Translations under genes and position numbers: made by a program
In this document: positions 50,586-59,167 of the stretch, piece after piece
Position numbering within the stretch: position 1 is the stretch's first letter
How the letters are laid out: the number at the start of each line of letters is the position of its first letter
Assembly (NCBI RefSeq): GCF_014203705.1
Contig: NZ_JACHJR010000001.1
Span: forward strand, 992,001-1,056,000
Source: Kitasatospora gansuensis
GTDB taxonomy: Bacteria > Actinomycetota > Actinomycetes > Streptomycetales > Streptomycetaceae
Direction: 5' to 3'
DNA: 64,000 nucleotides
The notes under the pieces: model-generated
What the model saw: the letters and a program-made list of their open reading frames with translations, nothing else
Told to the model about the DNA's origin: nothing
The model's database searches: none

Positions 50586-50599
50586 CTTTCACGTGAAAG
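50586..50599 (-). promoter_or_regulatory. Palindromic operator for the alpha-galactosidase gene
   Basis: CTTTCACGTGAAAG is a perfect 14-bp palindrome 11 bases upstream of GTG 50574, overlapping the ribosome site. The form suits LacI or ROK regulators; none is adjacent. Confidence 0.55.
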
Positions 50600-50633
50600 T
50601 GCCCGGCCGCGGGGAGGCGGCCGGGTAGTGGTC

Positions 50634-50682
50634 CCCGTGCGGGACAGCCGCGGAAGCGGTTGGGACGGCTGCCCCGCACGGG
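50634..50682 (-). terminator. Hairpin between the GH36 and M9 genes
   Basis: A 17-bp stem with one mismatch (50634-50650 with 50666-50682) and a 15-base loop. Confidence 0.6.
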
Positions 50683-50692
50683 AGTTGTGGAG

Positions 50693-50742
50693 CCTGGTCG
50701 GGCGCGGCCCGCCGTTACGGTTCCCCGCCGCGCCCGACCAGG
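50693..50742 (-). terminator. Terminator of the M9 protease gene
   Basis: A 15-bp perfect stem (50693-50707 with 50728-50742), beginning nine bases past the M9 stop codon on the minus strand. Confidence 0.7.
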
Positions 50743-50750
50743 GGTTCGGG

Positions 50751-53102
50751 TCACCTGCGGAGCGGGCCCTCGCAGGTGTAGTCGGCGGTGCCGGCCTTGC
50801 CGCCGGGCCAGACGTTGACCGCACCGAAGTAGCAGTTCATGTCGTCCAGGTTGTTGGCGACGCCCTTGGTCCGGGTCAGCAGGAAGTAGTCGACCGTGTA
50901 GGACATGTCGTTGAAGACCCGGTCGGGGTTGTTCGCGTCCGCCAGGTTGGCGGTGATCGCGCCGGTGCAGACGAAGCGCATCGGCTTGTTCGTCCAGTCC
51001 CCGTTGTCCTTGCAGGACGGGGTGATCCCGGTGGCGCCGGCGATCGCGGACTGCACCTCGGAGGCGTAGGCGTACTTCAGCCAACCGTTGGGCGTGTACG
51101 AGGTGTTGGGCACGTACAGGCTGGGCGCGATGGCGATCTGGGCGTCCAGGAAGGCGTCGTACTCGGCCTGCAGGCCCTGGTCGGCGCCGGTCCGGGTGCG
51201 CCAGGCGTCGAAGCCGGCCGGGTCGTCGGCGCGCAGGTAGCCGTACATCTCGCGGAGCTTGGCGGGGTGCTTGGCCCAGAGGAACTCGTAGAACGTCCCG
51301 GCGTAGTTGTAGAAGTGGAAGGCCGGGGTGTCGTCGTAGCTCGCGTGCAGCAGCTTCGCGACGGTGAGCCGCGGGACGCCCGCCGCCTCGTCGGAGGCCA
51401 GCTTGGCCACCAGCGACTTGCGGACCTTGACGCCCTGGTCCCGGGTCGAGCCGTCGAAGAACTCGGCGGTGCCCTCGTCCATCGCGGTGGTCAGGTCCTT
51501 GGCGTACCAGCGCGCCTCGCCGAAGTAACCCGGGGTCGCCCAACGGCCGTTGAGGTAGTGGGTGTACTCGTGCCGGAACAGCTCCTCCAGCGTCAGGTAC
51601 GACTCCGCCGTGGTGCGCTGGTAGGTGTAGAAGGTGGCGCCGCGCTCGATGTAGATGCCGCCGTTGTTGGTCGCCATCCCGGTCAGCAGCGGGTGGTACA
51701 GCTCGTAGTCCGAACGCGTCGCGTACAGCTGGATGTTGAGGGTGGAGTTCGGGTCACCGGCGAGCGGGACGTCGGTGCCGAGCACCCGGAAGAACTGGGT
51801 CTTCACCTGCTTGCTGGCGTAGTACATCTGGTCCACGGTGGCCCGGTCCAGCGCGGTGCGGACGGAGACCGCGCCGTTGTCGTACGTGTAGGTGTACGGG
51901 AACAACTTCGCCGCGACCGTGCTGACGCAGACCCCGAACTCGGCGCAGTTCCCATAGGTGTTGGCCCAGCCGGCCACCTTCACCCAAGGGTCGGACCACT
52001 CGCCGAAGGCGGCCTTGGTGGCGGCCAGCAGACTGCCGATCTCGGCGGTGATCCCGGCCTTCAGCGCGGTGATCTGGCCGAACCGGCCGTACTCGCCGAC
52101 CCCGTCCCGGGCCAGCCAGGCGTTCTGCGTGCCCTTGAGGTGGCCGTACCCGGCGAAGACCCGGAAGGCGGCCCGGTAGGAGGCGTCGGCGGCGACCACC
52201 GGCAGGAAGGCCGGGTCCTGGTTGGAGATGCCGAGCCAGTTCAGGTTGAGCGCGGCCAGCCCGGCGGTGCCCCAGGCCCAGCTGTCGGCGACCTTGGTGC
52301 CGGGGGCGAACTTCGCCAGCACCTTCTTCGCCAGGCCGAGGTTGTTCTGACGCACCCCCACCGATCCGGCGGTGGTGGTCATCTCCCGGACCGTCATACC
52401 GGCCAGCTCGGTGTCGTCGAAGGCGTGCGCGCTGTTCCCGTACGCCGTGACCGCCTGCTGGATCGCGGCCAGCGTGGTGGCGTCGGTGACGTCGATGCCG
52501 TCGTGGTTGAAGTCGTAGTAAACGGTGGCGTGCAGGAAGGTCCACAGCTCGTACAGGTGGGCCTTGCCGGTGCCGTCGTCGGTGGCGGCGAGCTTGGTGA
52601 TCCGCTGGGCGACGGCCTGGACGTGGGCGTCGTCCATGGTGGTGTTGTACCTGGCGTCCCAGGTCCACAGGAAGCTCTTCAGGCAGCCGTCCACGGTGAC
52701 GGCCGGGTCGGTCAGGAAGTCCGCGAGCCCGCTCGGGCTCAGCCCGGTCATCCCGTCCACGGTGCACGGCACGCCGGCCGCGGTGGTCGCGGCGCTGCCG
52801 CTGGCGGCGAGTTCGCCGGCGGTCGGGGCCGGGGCGCCGACCCGGTCCGGCAGCATGCCGGGGACCGCGCCGGTGCCGAGCGAGCCGCCGCCGGGGGCGG
52901 GCGCGGCGGTGCCGGTCCTGGCGGTGGCGTCGCCGAGCCGGTCGACCTCGTCGTAGCCGGTGGGCGCTGGGGTGGTGGCGGTCGCCGAGGCGGCGGCCGG
53001 GGTCTGCGCGAGCGCCTGGCCGGTCTGGATCGCGGGCAGCGCCAGGGTGGCGGTCAGCACGGCGGCGAGCAGAACTCGGCGCTTGGTGAAGGAAGTTGCC
53101 AT
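50751..53102 (-). CDS. Secreted M9-family (collagenase-type) metalloprotease
   Basis: 783 aa. Signal peptide KRRVLLAAVLTATLALPAI, ending about residue 32, then a low-complexity Ala/Thr/Gly stretch to about 105. An all-helical activator-like region (about 110-400) precedes the peptidase domain with H511-E-Y-T-H515 in FRHEYTHYLNGRW and a downstream MDEGTAEFF supplying the third zinc ligand. This is the arrangement of bacterial collagenases. There is no obvious PKD or collagen-binding domain at the end; the C-terminus has paired cysteines. ATG 53102 follows GGAG by eight bases. Confidence 0.88.
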   Translation of the reverse strand: MATSFTKRRVLLAAVLTATLALPAIQTGQALAQTPAAASATATTPAPTGYDEVDRLGDATARTGTAAPAPGGGSLGTGAVPGMLPDRVGAPAPTAGELAASGSAATTAAGVPCTVDGMTGLSPSGLADFLTDPAVTVDGCLKSFLWTWDARYNTTMDDAHVQAVAQRITKLAATDDGTGKAHLYELWTFLHATVYYDFNHDGIDVTDATTLAAIQQAVTAYGNSAHAFDDTELAGMTVREMTTTAGSVGVRQNNLGLAKKVLAKFAPGTKVADSWAWGTAGLAALNLNWLGISNQDPAFLPVVAADASYRAAFRVFAGYGHLKGTQNAWLARDGVGEYGRFGQITALKAGITAEIGSLLAATKAAFGEWSDPWVKVAGWANTYGNCAEFGVCVSTVAAKLFPYTYTYDNGAVSVRTALDRATVDQMYYASKQVKTQFFRVLGTDVPLAGDPNSTLNIQLYATRSDYELYHPLLTGMATNNGGIYIERGATFYTYQRTTAESYLTLEELFRHEYTHYLNGRWATPGYFGEARWYAKDLTTAMDEGTAEFFDGSTRDQGVKVRKSLVAKLASDEAAGVPRLTVAKLLHASYDDTPAFHFYNYAGTFYEFLWAKHPAKLREMYGYLRADDPAGFDAWRTRTGADQGLQAEYDAFLDAQIAIAPSLYVPNTSYTPNGWLKYAYASEVQSAIAGATGITPSCKDNGDWTNKPMRFVCTGAITANLADANNPDRVFNDMSYTVDYFLLTRTKGVANNLDDMNCYFGAVNVWPGGKAGTADYTCEGPLRR

Positions 53103-53169
53103 GGTTCAGCTCCAAGTGGGGTGGAGACGTGGGGGCGCACCGAGTGGGGGTGGTGCGTGGAGCTCGCGC

Positions 53170-53199
53170 CGCCGCCGCGGAAGAGGGTGTGCGGCGGCG
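53170..53199 (-). terminator. Possible terminator of the dpp operon
   Basis: A nine-bp stem (53170-53178 with 53191-53199), a 12-base loop, 25 bases past the dppF stop and before the M9 gene. Confidence 0.45.
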
Positions 53200-53223
53200 A
53201 CGCGGTGGAGGACCGACGGAGCG

Positions 53224-54204
53224 TCAGGCCTCGGGGAAGTGGCAGGCGGCCTGGCGGCTGCCACCCACCGGGGTGATCTGGAGCAGCGGCCGCTCGGTGC
53301 GGCAGATCGGCTGCGCCTTCGGGCAGCGCGGGTGGAAGGTGCAGCCGCTCGGCGGGTTGGCCGGGCTCGGCGGGTCGCCGAGCAGCACGATCCGCTCCCG
53401 GGCGCGTTCGGCGGCCGGGTCGGGCAGCGGGACGGCCGAGAGCAGCGCCTTGGTGTACGGGTGCGCCGGGTTGGCGTACACCTCGTGCTTGTCGCCGATC
53501 TCGACGATCCGACCCAGGTACATCACCGCGACCCGGTGGCTGATGTGCTTCACCACGGCCAGGTCGTGGGCGATGAAGACGTAGGCCACGCCGAGTTCGC
53601 GCTGCAGCCGCTCCATCAGGCCGACGATCTGGGCCTGGATGGAGACGTCGAGGGCGGAGACCGGTTCGTCCGCGACCACCAGTTCGGGGCGGGTGGCCAG
53701 CGCGCGGGCGATGCCGATCCGCTGGGCCTGGCCGCCGGAGAACTGGTGCGGGTAGCGGTCCAGGTGCTCCGGCGCGAGGCCGACCAGCCGGACCAGGTCG
53801 CGGACCTCGCGGTTGATCTCGGCGGCGGGGGTGTCCTGGGCGCGCAGCGGGGCGGCGATGATCTGCTGGACCGTCTGCCGCGGGTTCAGCGAGGCGAACG
53901 GGTCCTGGAAGATCATCTGGAACTTGCGGCGGAGCGGCCGCAGTTCACGCTGCGTGGTCCGGGTGATGTCCTTGCCCTGAAAGGCGACCTGACCGGCCGT
54001 CGGGTCGAGCAGCCGGACCAGCATCCGCCCGGTGGTGGACTTGCCGCAGCCGGACTCGCCGACCAGCCCGAGGGTCTCCCCCGGGCGGACCTCGAAGCTG
54101 ACGCCGTCCACCGCCTTGATCCCGGCCCGGCGGCCGAGGCCGGCCCGCGGACCGGGGAAGGTCATCCCCAAGTCCTCGACGGTGAGCAGCGGTTCGGTGG
54201 TCAT
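53224..54204 (-). CDS. dppF: Dipeptide ABC transporter ATP-binding protein DppF
   Basis: 326 aa. Walker [10 protein letters not shown]-loop, signature [15 protein letters not shown], Walker [13 protein letters not shown] and the oligopeptide-transporter C-terminal domain with the Cys-rich [14 protein letters not shown]. It hydrolyses ATP with DppD to drive peptide import. It starts ATG 54204, overlapping the dppD stop as ATGA. Last gene of the operon. Confidence 0.92.
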   Translation of the reverse strand: MTTEPLLTVEDLGMTFPGPRAGLGRRAGIKAVDGVSFEVRPGETLGLVGESGCGKSTTGRMLVRLLDPTAGQVAFQGKDITRTTQRELRPLRRKFQMIFQDPFASLNPRQTVQQIIAAPLRAQDTPAAEINREVRDLVRLVGLAPEHLDRYPHQFSGGQAQRIGIARALATRPELVVADEPVSALDVSIQAQIVGLMERLQRELGVAYVFIAHDLAVVKHISHRVAVMYLGRIVEIGDKHEVYANPAHPYTKALLSAVPLPDPAAERARERIVLLGDPPSPANPPSGCTFHPRCPKAQPICRTERPLLQITPVGGSRQAACHFPEA

Positions 54205-55187
54205 GACGTCGCTCCGTCGGGGTCGAGTGCGCAGGCGTTGCGGTGCCCCTCCGCCACCAGGCGGAGCAACGGGCGCTCCCCGGTGCAGAGTTCACTGGGC
54301 TTCGCGGCGTAGACCGGGCAGCGCGGGTGGAAGGCGCAGCCGGCCGGCGGGGCGAGCAGCGAGGGCGGGCTGCCGGGGATCGAGCGCAGGCTCTCCCCCT
54401 CGACGGCGTCCACCCGGGGCAGCGAGTCCAGCAGCCCCTGGGTGTACGGGTGCCTGGGGGTGGTGAACAGCGCGTCGGCGGAGGCCTGTTCGGCGGCGGC
54501 GCCGCCGTACATCACCAGCACCTCGTCGGCCACCCGGGCGATCACCCCGAGGTCATGGGTGATCATCACGATGCCGAGGCCACGGTCCTGCTGAAGCTTC
54601 ATCAGCAGCTCCAGCACCTGGGCCTGGACGGTGACGTCCAGCGCGGTGGTGGGCTCGTCCGCGATGATCAGATCCGGCTCGCAGGAGAGGGCCAGCGCGA
54701 TCATCGCCCGCTGGCGCATACCGCCGGAGAACTGGTGCGGGTGCTCCCCCGCCCGGCGGGCGGGCTCGGGGATGCCGACGTCGCCGAGCACCTCGACCGC
54801 CCGCGCCAGCGCGGCCTTGCGGGTGCCGCCGTGGTGCTCCCGGTACGCCTCGGCGATCTGGTCGCCGATGGTGAAGTACGGGTGCAGCGAGGTCAGCGCG
54901 TCCTGGAAGACCATCGCCATCCGGCGCCCGCGCAGCTTGCGGACGGTCTCGTCCGGAGCACCGAGCAGCTCGGTGCCGTCGAACTTGACCGACCCGGTCA
55001 CCTTGGCACCCCGGTGCAGGCCCATCACGGCCAGCGAGGTGACGGACTTCCCGGAGCCGGACTCGCCGACGATGCCCAGCGTCCGGCCGCGCTCGACGCT
55101 GAAGTCGACGCCCTTGACGGCCTTGACGACGCCTTCGGCGGTGTTGAACTCGACCTGGAGATCGGAGACTTCAAGCAGCGTACTCAC
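54201..55187 (-). CDS. dppD: Dipeptide ABC transporter ATP-binding protein DppD
   Basis: 328 aa. Walker A GESGSGKS, signature [15 protein letters not shown], Walker [13 protein letters not shown], and the C-terminal [18 protein letters not shown] domain of peptide-transporter ATPases. GTG 55187 overlaps the dppB stop as GTGA. It forms the ATPase pair with DppF. Confidence 0.92.
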   Translation of the reverse strand: MSTLLEVSDLQVEFNTAEGVVKAVKGVDFSVERGRTLGIVGESGSGKSVTSLAVMGLHRGAKVTGSVKFDGTELLGAPDETVRKLRGRRMAMVFQDALTSLHPYFTIGDQIAEAYREHHGGTRKAALARAVEVLGDVGIPEPARRAGEHPHQFSGGMRQRAMIALALSCEPDLIIADEPTTALDVTVQAQVLELLMKLQQDRGLGIVMITHDLGVIARVADEVLVMYGGAAAEQASADALFTTPRHPYTQGLLDSLPRVDAVEGESLRSIPGSPPSLLAPPAGCAFHPRCPVYAAKPSELCTGERPLLRLVAEGHRNACALDPDGATS

Positions 55188-56173
55188 GACAGCCTCGCCC
55201 TCGGGTCGATCCAGGCGTAGACCAGGTCCACCACCAGGTTGGAGGTCACGATGAAGAAGGAGGCCAGCAGCGTGACGCCCATGATCACCGGTTGGTCGGA
55301 CTTGTTCAGCGAGTCCGCGAAGAGCTTGCCGACGCCCGGCAGGCTGAACAGCGACTCGGTGATCAGCGCGCCCGCGAGCAGCCCGCCGAGGTCCATCCCG
55401 AGCATGGTGGCGACCGGGGTGAGCGCGGGCCGCAGCCCGTGCTTGGCGACCACCCGGCGCTCGCGCAGGCCCTTGGCCCTGGCGGTCCGGACGAACGGCT
55501 CCTCCATGGTCTCGATCACCGAGTTGCGGGTCATCCGGGCGTACAGCGCGGCGAACAGCAGCGACAGCGTGATCCACGGCAGGATCAGGTTGCGCACCCA
55601 GCCGACCGGGTCCTCGCCGAAGGCGATGTACCGGGGCAGCGGCATCAGGCCGAGCACCGTGACCACCAGGTAGAGCAGGATCATCGCGGTGAAGTAGACC
55701 GGCAGCGCGGCGATCCCGATGGTGCCGATCATCACGGTGCGGTCCACCCAGGTGTTCCGCTTCAGCGCGGAGACCACGCCGGCCGAGAGGCCGAGGGCCA
55801 GCCAGCAGACCGCCGCGCCGAGCGCGAGCGAGGCACTGACCGGGAACCGGTCCATCATCAGGTCCCAGACCGGCTGGGCGCTCTGGAACGAGTAGCCGAA
55901 GCAGGGGAAGCCGCACTCGACCGCGTACTGGCCGCTGCCGAGCGTCTGGCCGGCGAAGATGCCGACCAGATAGCGGCCGAACTGGACCACGATCGAGTCG
56001 TCCAGGCCGAGCTGCTGACGGACCATCTCGATCCGCTCGGTCGAGCAGTCCTTGCCGCAGAACTGGGCCGCCGGGTCGGCGGGGAAGAGGTAGAACACCG
56101 CGAAGGTCAGCGCGCAGACCACCACCAGGGTGGCCGCGATGCCGAGCAGACGGCGGATCAGGAATCCGATCAC
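55184..56173 (-). CDS. dppB: Dipeptide ABC transporter permease DppB
   Basis: 329 aa. N-terminal FLIRRLLGIAATLVVV helix, a large extracellular loop with four cysteines (FCGKDC, ECGFPC) that may be disulfide-linked, six membrane segments in all, and the coupling motif FVRTARAKGLRERRVVAKH. GTG 56173 overlaps the dppC stop as GTGA. Confidence 0.92.
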   Translation of the reverse strand: MIGFLIRRLLGIAATLVVVCALTFAVFYLFPADPAAQFCGKDCSTERIEMVRQQLGLDDSIVVQFGRYLVGIFAGQTLGSGQYAVECGFPCFGYSFQSAQPVWDLMMDRFPVSASLALGAAVCWLALGLSAGVVSALKRNTWVDRTVMIGTIGIAALPVYFTAMILLYLVVTVLGLMPLPRYIAFGEDPVGWVRNLILPWITLSLLFAALYARMTRNSVIETMEEPFVRTARAKGLRERRVVAKHGLRPALTPVATMLGMDLGGLLAGALITESLFSLPGVGKLFADSLNKSDQPVIMGVTLLASFFIVTSNLVVDLVYAWIDPRARLS

Positions 56174-57159
56174 GACCTGCCGCCCTTCGGGTCCAGGGCG
56201 TCGCGCAGCGCGTCACCGAGCAGGGTGAACCCCAGCACCACCAGGAACAGGCAGGCGCTCGGCAGGATGAAGAACATCGGATCGACCTTGTAGTAGAGCA
56301 CCGAGTCGGCGATCATCTGGCCCCAGGACGGCGTCGGGGGCCGGACGCCCACGCCCAGGAAGGTCAGCGCGGCCTCGGTGCCGATCAGGCCCGGGATCGC
56401 CAGCGTGATGTAGACGATGATCGTGCCGGACAGGTTGGGCAGGATCTCGGTGAGCAGGATGCGGCTGCTCCGGGTGCCGCTGGCGCGGGCCGCCTCGACG
56501 TACTCGCGGTGTTTGAGCGAGAGCGTCTGGGCCCGGATCACCCGGGCGATGTACGGCCAGCTGAAGACGCCCATCACGACGATCAGCAGCAGCACGCGGT
56601 TGACGTCCCGGGCCACCGAGAGCAGCGCGATCATGAAGATCAGGCTGGGGAAGGACATCATGACATCCATGAACCGGGAGATCGCGGCGTCGATCCGGCC
56701 GCCGAAGTAGCCGGCCAGGACGCCCAGGGTCACCCCGATCAGAGTGATCATGATCGCGGAGGCGAAGGCGACCAGCAGACTGATCTGGGCGCCGTAGAGC
56801 AGCCGGGCGAAGATGTCCCGGCCGAGCATCGGCTCGACGCCGAGCCAGTGCTCGGGGCTCATCCCGCCGAAGCTGCCCTTGGGCAGGCCGCCGAGGTAGG
56901 AGTTGATGGCCTTCTTGTCGGTGTCCGCCGGGCCCTTGCCGCTGATCGCGGTGAGCACCGGGGCCAGCAGGGCGGCCAGGACGAAGAAGACGATGATGCC
57001 GAGGCCGGTGAGTGCGGCCTTCTGGCGGCGCAGCCGGTGCCAGGCCAACCGCCAAGGGGAGGCGGGCTGTTGCGGGCGGTCGGCGGTGGAGGCGGGGGCA
57101 GCGGGACTGGCCGCCGCCCCCGCTCCCCCGGCCTCGGCCGGAGAGAGCGGGGCGGTCAT
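56170..57159 (-). CDS. dppC: Dipeptide ABC transporter permease DppC
   Basis: 329 aa. A Pro/Ala-rich cytoplasmic start of about 30 residues, then the conserved WRLAWHRLRRQKAALTGLGI and six membrane helices, with the EAA-type loop YVEAARASGTRSSRILLTEILPN. It forms the channel with DppB. ATG 57159 follows GGGAG by six bases and the dppA stop by 13. Confidence 0.92.
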   Translation of the reverse strand: MTAPLSPAEAGGAGAAASPAAPASTADRPQQPASPWRLAWHRLRRQKAALTGLGIIVFFVLAALLAPVLTAISGKGPADTDKKAINSYLGGLPKGSFGGMSPEHWLGVEPMLGRDIFARLLYGAQISLLVAFASAIMITLIGVTLGVLAGYFGGRIDAAISRFMDVMMSFPSLIFMIALLSVARDVNRVLLLIVVMGVFSWPYIARVIRAQTLSLKHREYVEAARASGTRSSRILLTEILPNLSGTIIVYITLAIPGLIGTEAALTFLGVGVRPPTPSWGQMIADSVLYYKVDPMFFILPSACLFLVVLGFTLLGDALRDALDPKGGRS

Positions 57160-57172
57160 GGGGAACTCCCGA

Positions 57173-58909
57173 CTACTTCGCGGTCTTCAGGCCGATGACG
57201 GCGAAGTCGAGCTGACCGGCCCACACCGGGTGGGCGAAGGCGCCGGCGATGTTGGAACCGACCAGCAGCGGCTTCTTGGCCCAGGCCAGCGGCACGGCCG
57301 GGGACTTGTCCATGATCTTGGCGTCCAGCTCCAGCCACGCCTTGTTGGCCTGCTGGACATCGCTCATCGCGGCGATCCGGTCCAGGTCGGCGATGGTCTC
57401 CGGGTCGTTGAACCGGGTGACGTTGCCCTGGTTGCCCTTGTCCTTGATGGTGCGGCCGTCGAAGATCATCGGCAGGAAGGTGGCGGCCGACGGGTAGTCG
57501 GGGCACCAGCCACCGATCGAGAGACCGGGCTGCTTGGCCTTGTCACCGGTGATCGAGCTGACCGCGGTCGGGTCGACCGTGGTGATGGTGATCTCGACGC
57601 CGACCTTCTTCAGCGCGGCCTGGATGGCCTCCGCCTGCTGCTTGCCACCGGTGGAGGTGACCAGCTCGGTGGCGAAGCCGTTCGCGAAACCGGCCTCGGC
57701 CAGCAGCGCCTTGGCCTTCGTCGGGTCGCCGCCCGGCTTGATCAGGAAGTGGTCGACCGGCGCGCCCTGGGTGAGCACCGGCGGCAGGTAGGTGGTGGCC
57801 ACGTCGGTGAACGCCGGGCCGCCCTGCGCGGCCGCGAAGGCCTCCTTGTCCACCGCGTACTGCATCGCGAGGCGGACCTTGGCGTTGTCGAACGGCGCCT
57901 TGGTGTTGTTCATGTCGAGCTTGGTGGTGCAGCCCGCGTTCTCGGAGATCAGCCGCTTCTTGACCTCCGGGTTGGTGAGCACCTCGCTGATCTTGGAGGG
58001 CACCAGGTCGACGTAGGAGATCGCGCTCTGGTCGTCGCCCTGGTCGGTGATCAGCCGCTCGGCCACACCGGTGCCCTTGAGGGTCTGGTCCACCACGATC
58101 TTGTCCGGGTACGCCTTCCGGACCGTGTCGCTCTTCGGGTCCCAGTTGGTGTTGCGGACCAGCACCATGCGCTTGCCGCGGTCGTACGACTCGATCTTGT
58201 ACGGGCCGGAGGAGACCGGGTGGTTGCTGTAGTTGGCACCGGCCTCCTTCGCCTTCGGCACCGGCGAGAAGGTCGGCAGCGTGACGGTGTAGCCGAACTC
58301 CGCGACCGGGCGCTGGAGGTGGAAGACGATGGTCTTCTCGTCCGGGGTCTCGATCGACTCCTTGCCCAGGCGCTGACCGCCCAGCGGGCCCTTGTAGTCG
58401 GCCGGGGCGACCAGGTAGGTCCGGGCGTAGTCCGGGCCACCGGGCAGCTCGGGCGAGTAGGACCGCTCGACGTTGTACTTGATGTCGTCGGCGACGATCG
58501 GCGTGCCGTCCTCGTACTTCAGACCGTCCTTCAACTTGAAGGTCCAGGTCTTGCCGCCGTCGCTCGACTGGCCGAGGTCGGTGGCCAGGTCGGGCTCGAT
58601 CTTCAGACCCTCGGCACCCGGGGCCGCCTTGAAGGTGGTCAGGGTGCGGTAGAGGGTGCGGACACCGAAGTCCATCACCGGCATGGTCCAGTTACGGGTC
58701 GGGTCCAGCTGGTCGAAGTCGACGTTCGACAGGATGTTCAGGGTGCCGCCCTTGACGGGCGTCCCGCCGATGATGCCGTTGCCCTCGGTGGTGACACCGC
58801 CCTGGTTGGCGTCGTCCTTGCTTCCGCCGGTGCTGGTACAGGCCCCGAGGCCGAGGGTGAGTGCTGCCGCGATCGCCGCCGCGAGGGCGGCATGAGTACG
58901 CCTGGTCAT
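57173..58909 (-). CDS. dppA: Dipeptide-binding lipoprotein DppA
   Basis: 578 aa. Signal peptide with lipobox LGAC, lipid-anchored Cys24, then family 5 extracellular solute-binding domains (GGTLNILSNVDFDQLDPTRNW; WTFKLKDGLKYEDGTPIVADDIKY; a later NTKAPFDNAKVRLAMQYAVDKEAF). It captures peptides outside the membrane for DppBCDF. ATG 58909 follows GGAG by eight bases. First gene of the operon, with a good promoter about 105 bases upstream and divergent from the M24 aminopeptidase. Confidence 0.93.
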   Translation of the reverse strand: MTRRTHAALAAAIAAALTLGLGACTSTGGSKDDANQGGVTTEGNGIIGGTPVKGGTLNILSNVDFDQLDPTRNWTMPVMDFGVRTLYRTLTTFKAAPGAEGLKIEPDLATDLGQSSDGGKTWTFKLKDGLKYEDGTPIVADDIKYNVERSYSPELPGGPDYARTYLVAPADYKGPLGGQRLGKESIETPDEKTIVFHLQRPVAEFGYTVTLPTFSPVPKAKEAGANYSNHPVSSGPYKIESYDRGKRMVLVRNTNWDPKSDTVRKAYPDKIVVDQTLKGTGVAERLITDQGDDQSAISYVDLVPSKISEVLTNPEVKKRLISENAGCTTKLDMNNTKAPFDNAKVRLAMQYAVDKEAFAAAQGGPAFTDVATTYLPPVLTQGAPVDHFLIKPGGDPTKAKALLAEAGFANGFATELVTSTGGKQQAEAIQAALKKVGVEITITTVDPTAVSSITGDKAKQPGLSIGGWCPDYPSAATFLPMIFDGRTIKDKGNQGNVTRFNDPETIADLDRIAAMSDVQQANKAWLELDAKIMDKSPAVPLAWAKKPLLVGSNIAGAFAHPVWAGQLDFAVIGLKTAK

Positions 58910-59022
58910 AGTGCAACTCCGCAGTGGGAGGCCACAGTTGCGGCCTTGGTTCGCCCCGGGGCTGATCCGGGGCCACCGAGAGGGCGACCGCTGGGGTCTA
59001 GCCGCTCCAAGGTGTGACCCGT

Positions 59023-59051
59023 AACATAGTAATGTGAAATTGCACTGGCAA
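59023..59051 (-). promoter_or_regulatory. Promoter of the dpp operon with shared 14-mer
   Basis: On the minus strand TTGCCA (59051-59046), a 17-base spacer and TATGTT (59028-59023) form one of the clearest promoters here. The spacer contains, on the plus strand, ATGTGAAATTGCAC (59032-59045), the sequence also seen near the S9 and M6 genes. The M24 gene is divergent. Confidence 0.7.
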
Positions 59052-59167
59052 GGGATCGGGCGGCCCGTTACCGAGCTGTGTCCGGTAGCACCCTCAACTC
59101 CCGCCCCACGCAACGACATCAACACCACTGAACCCGGACAGACCGCCCCGCCGAAGGAGTCGCAGCC

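Noticed and set aside
53224..58909. Long open frames on the plus strand antisense to the dpp operon and the M9 gene
   Set aside because: They are high-GC shadow frames: no family motifs, Gly/Arg/Val-rich composition, no ribosome sites, and the minus-strand genes are unambiguous.
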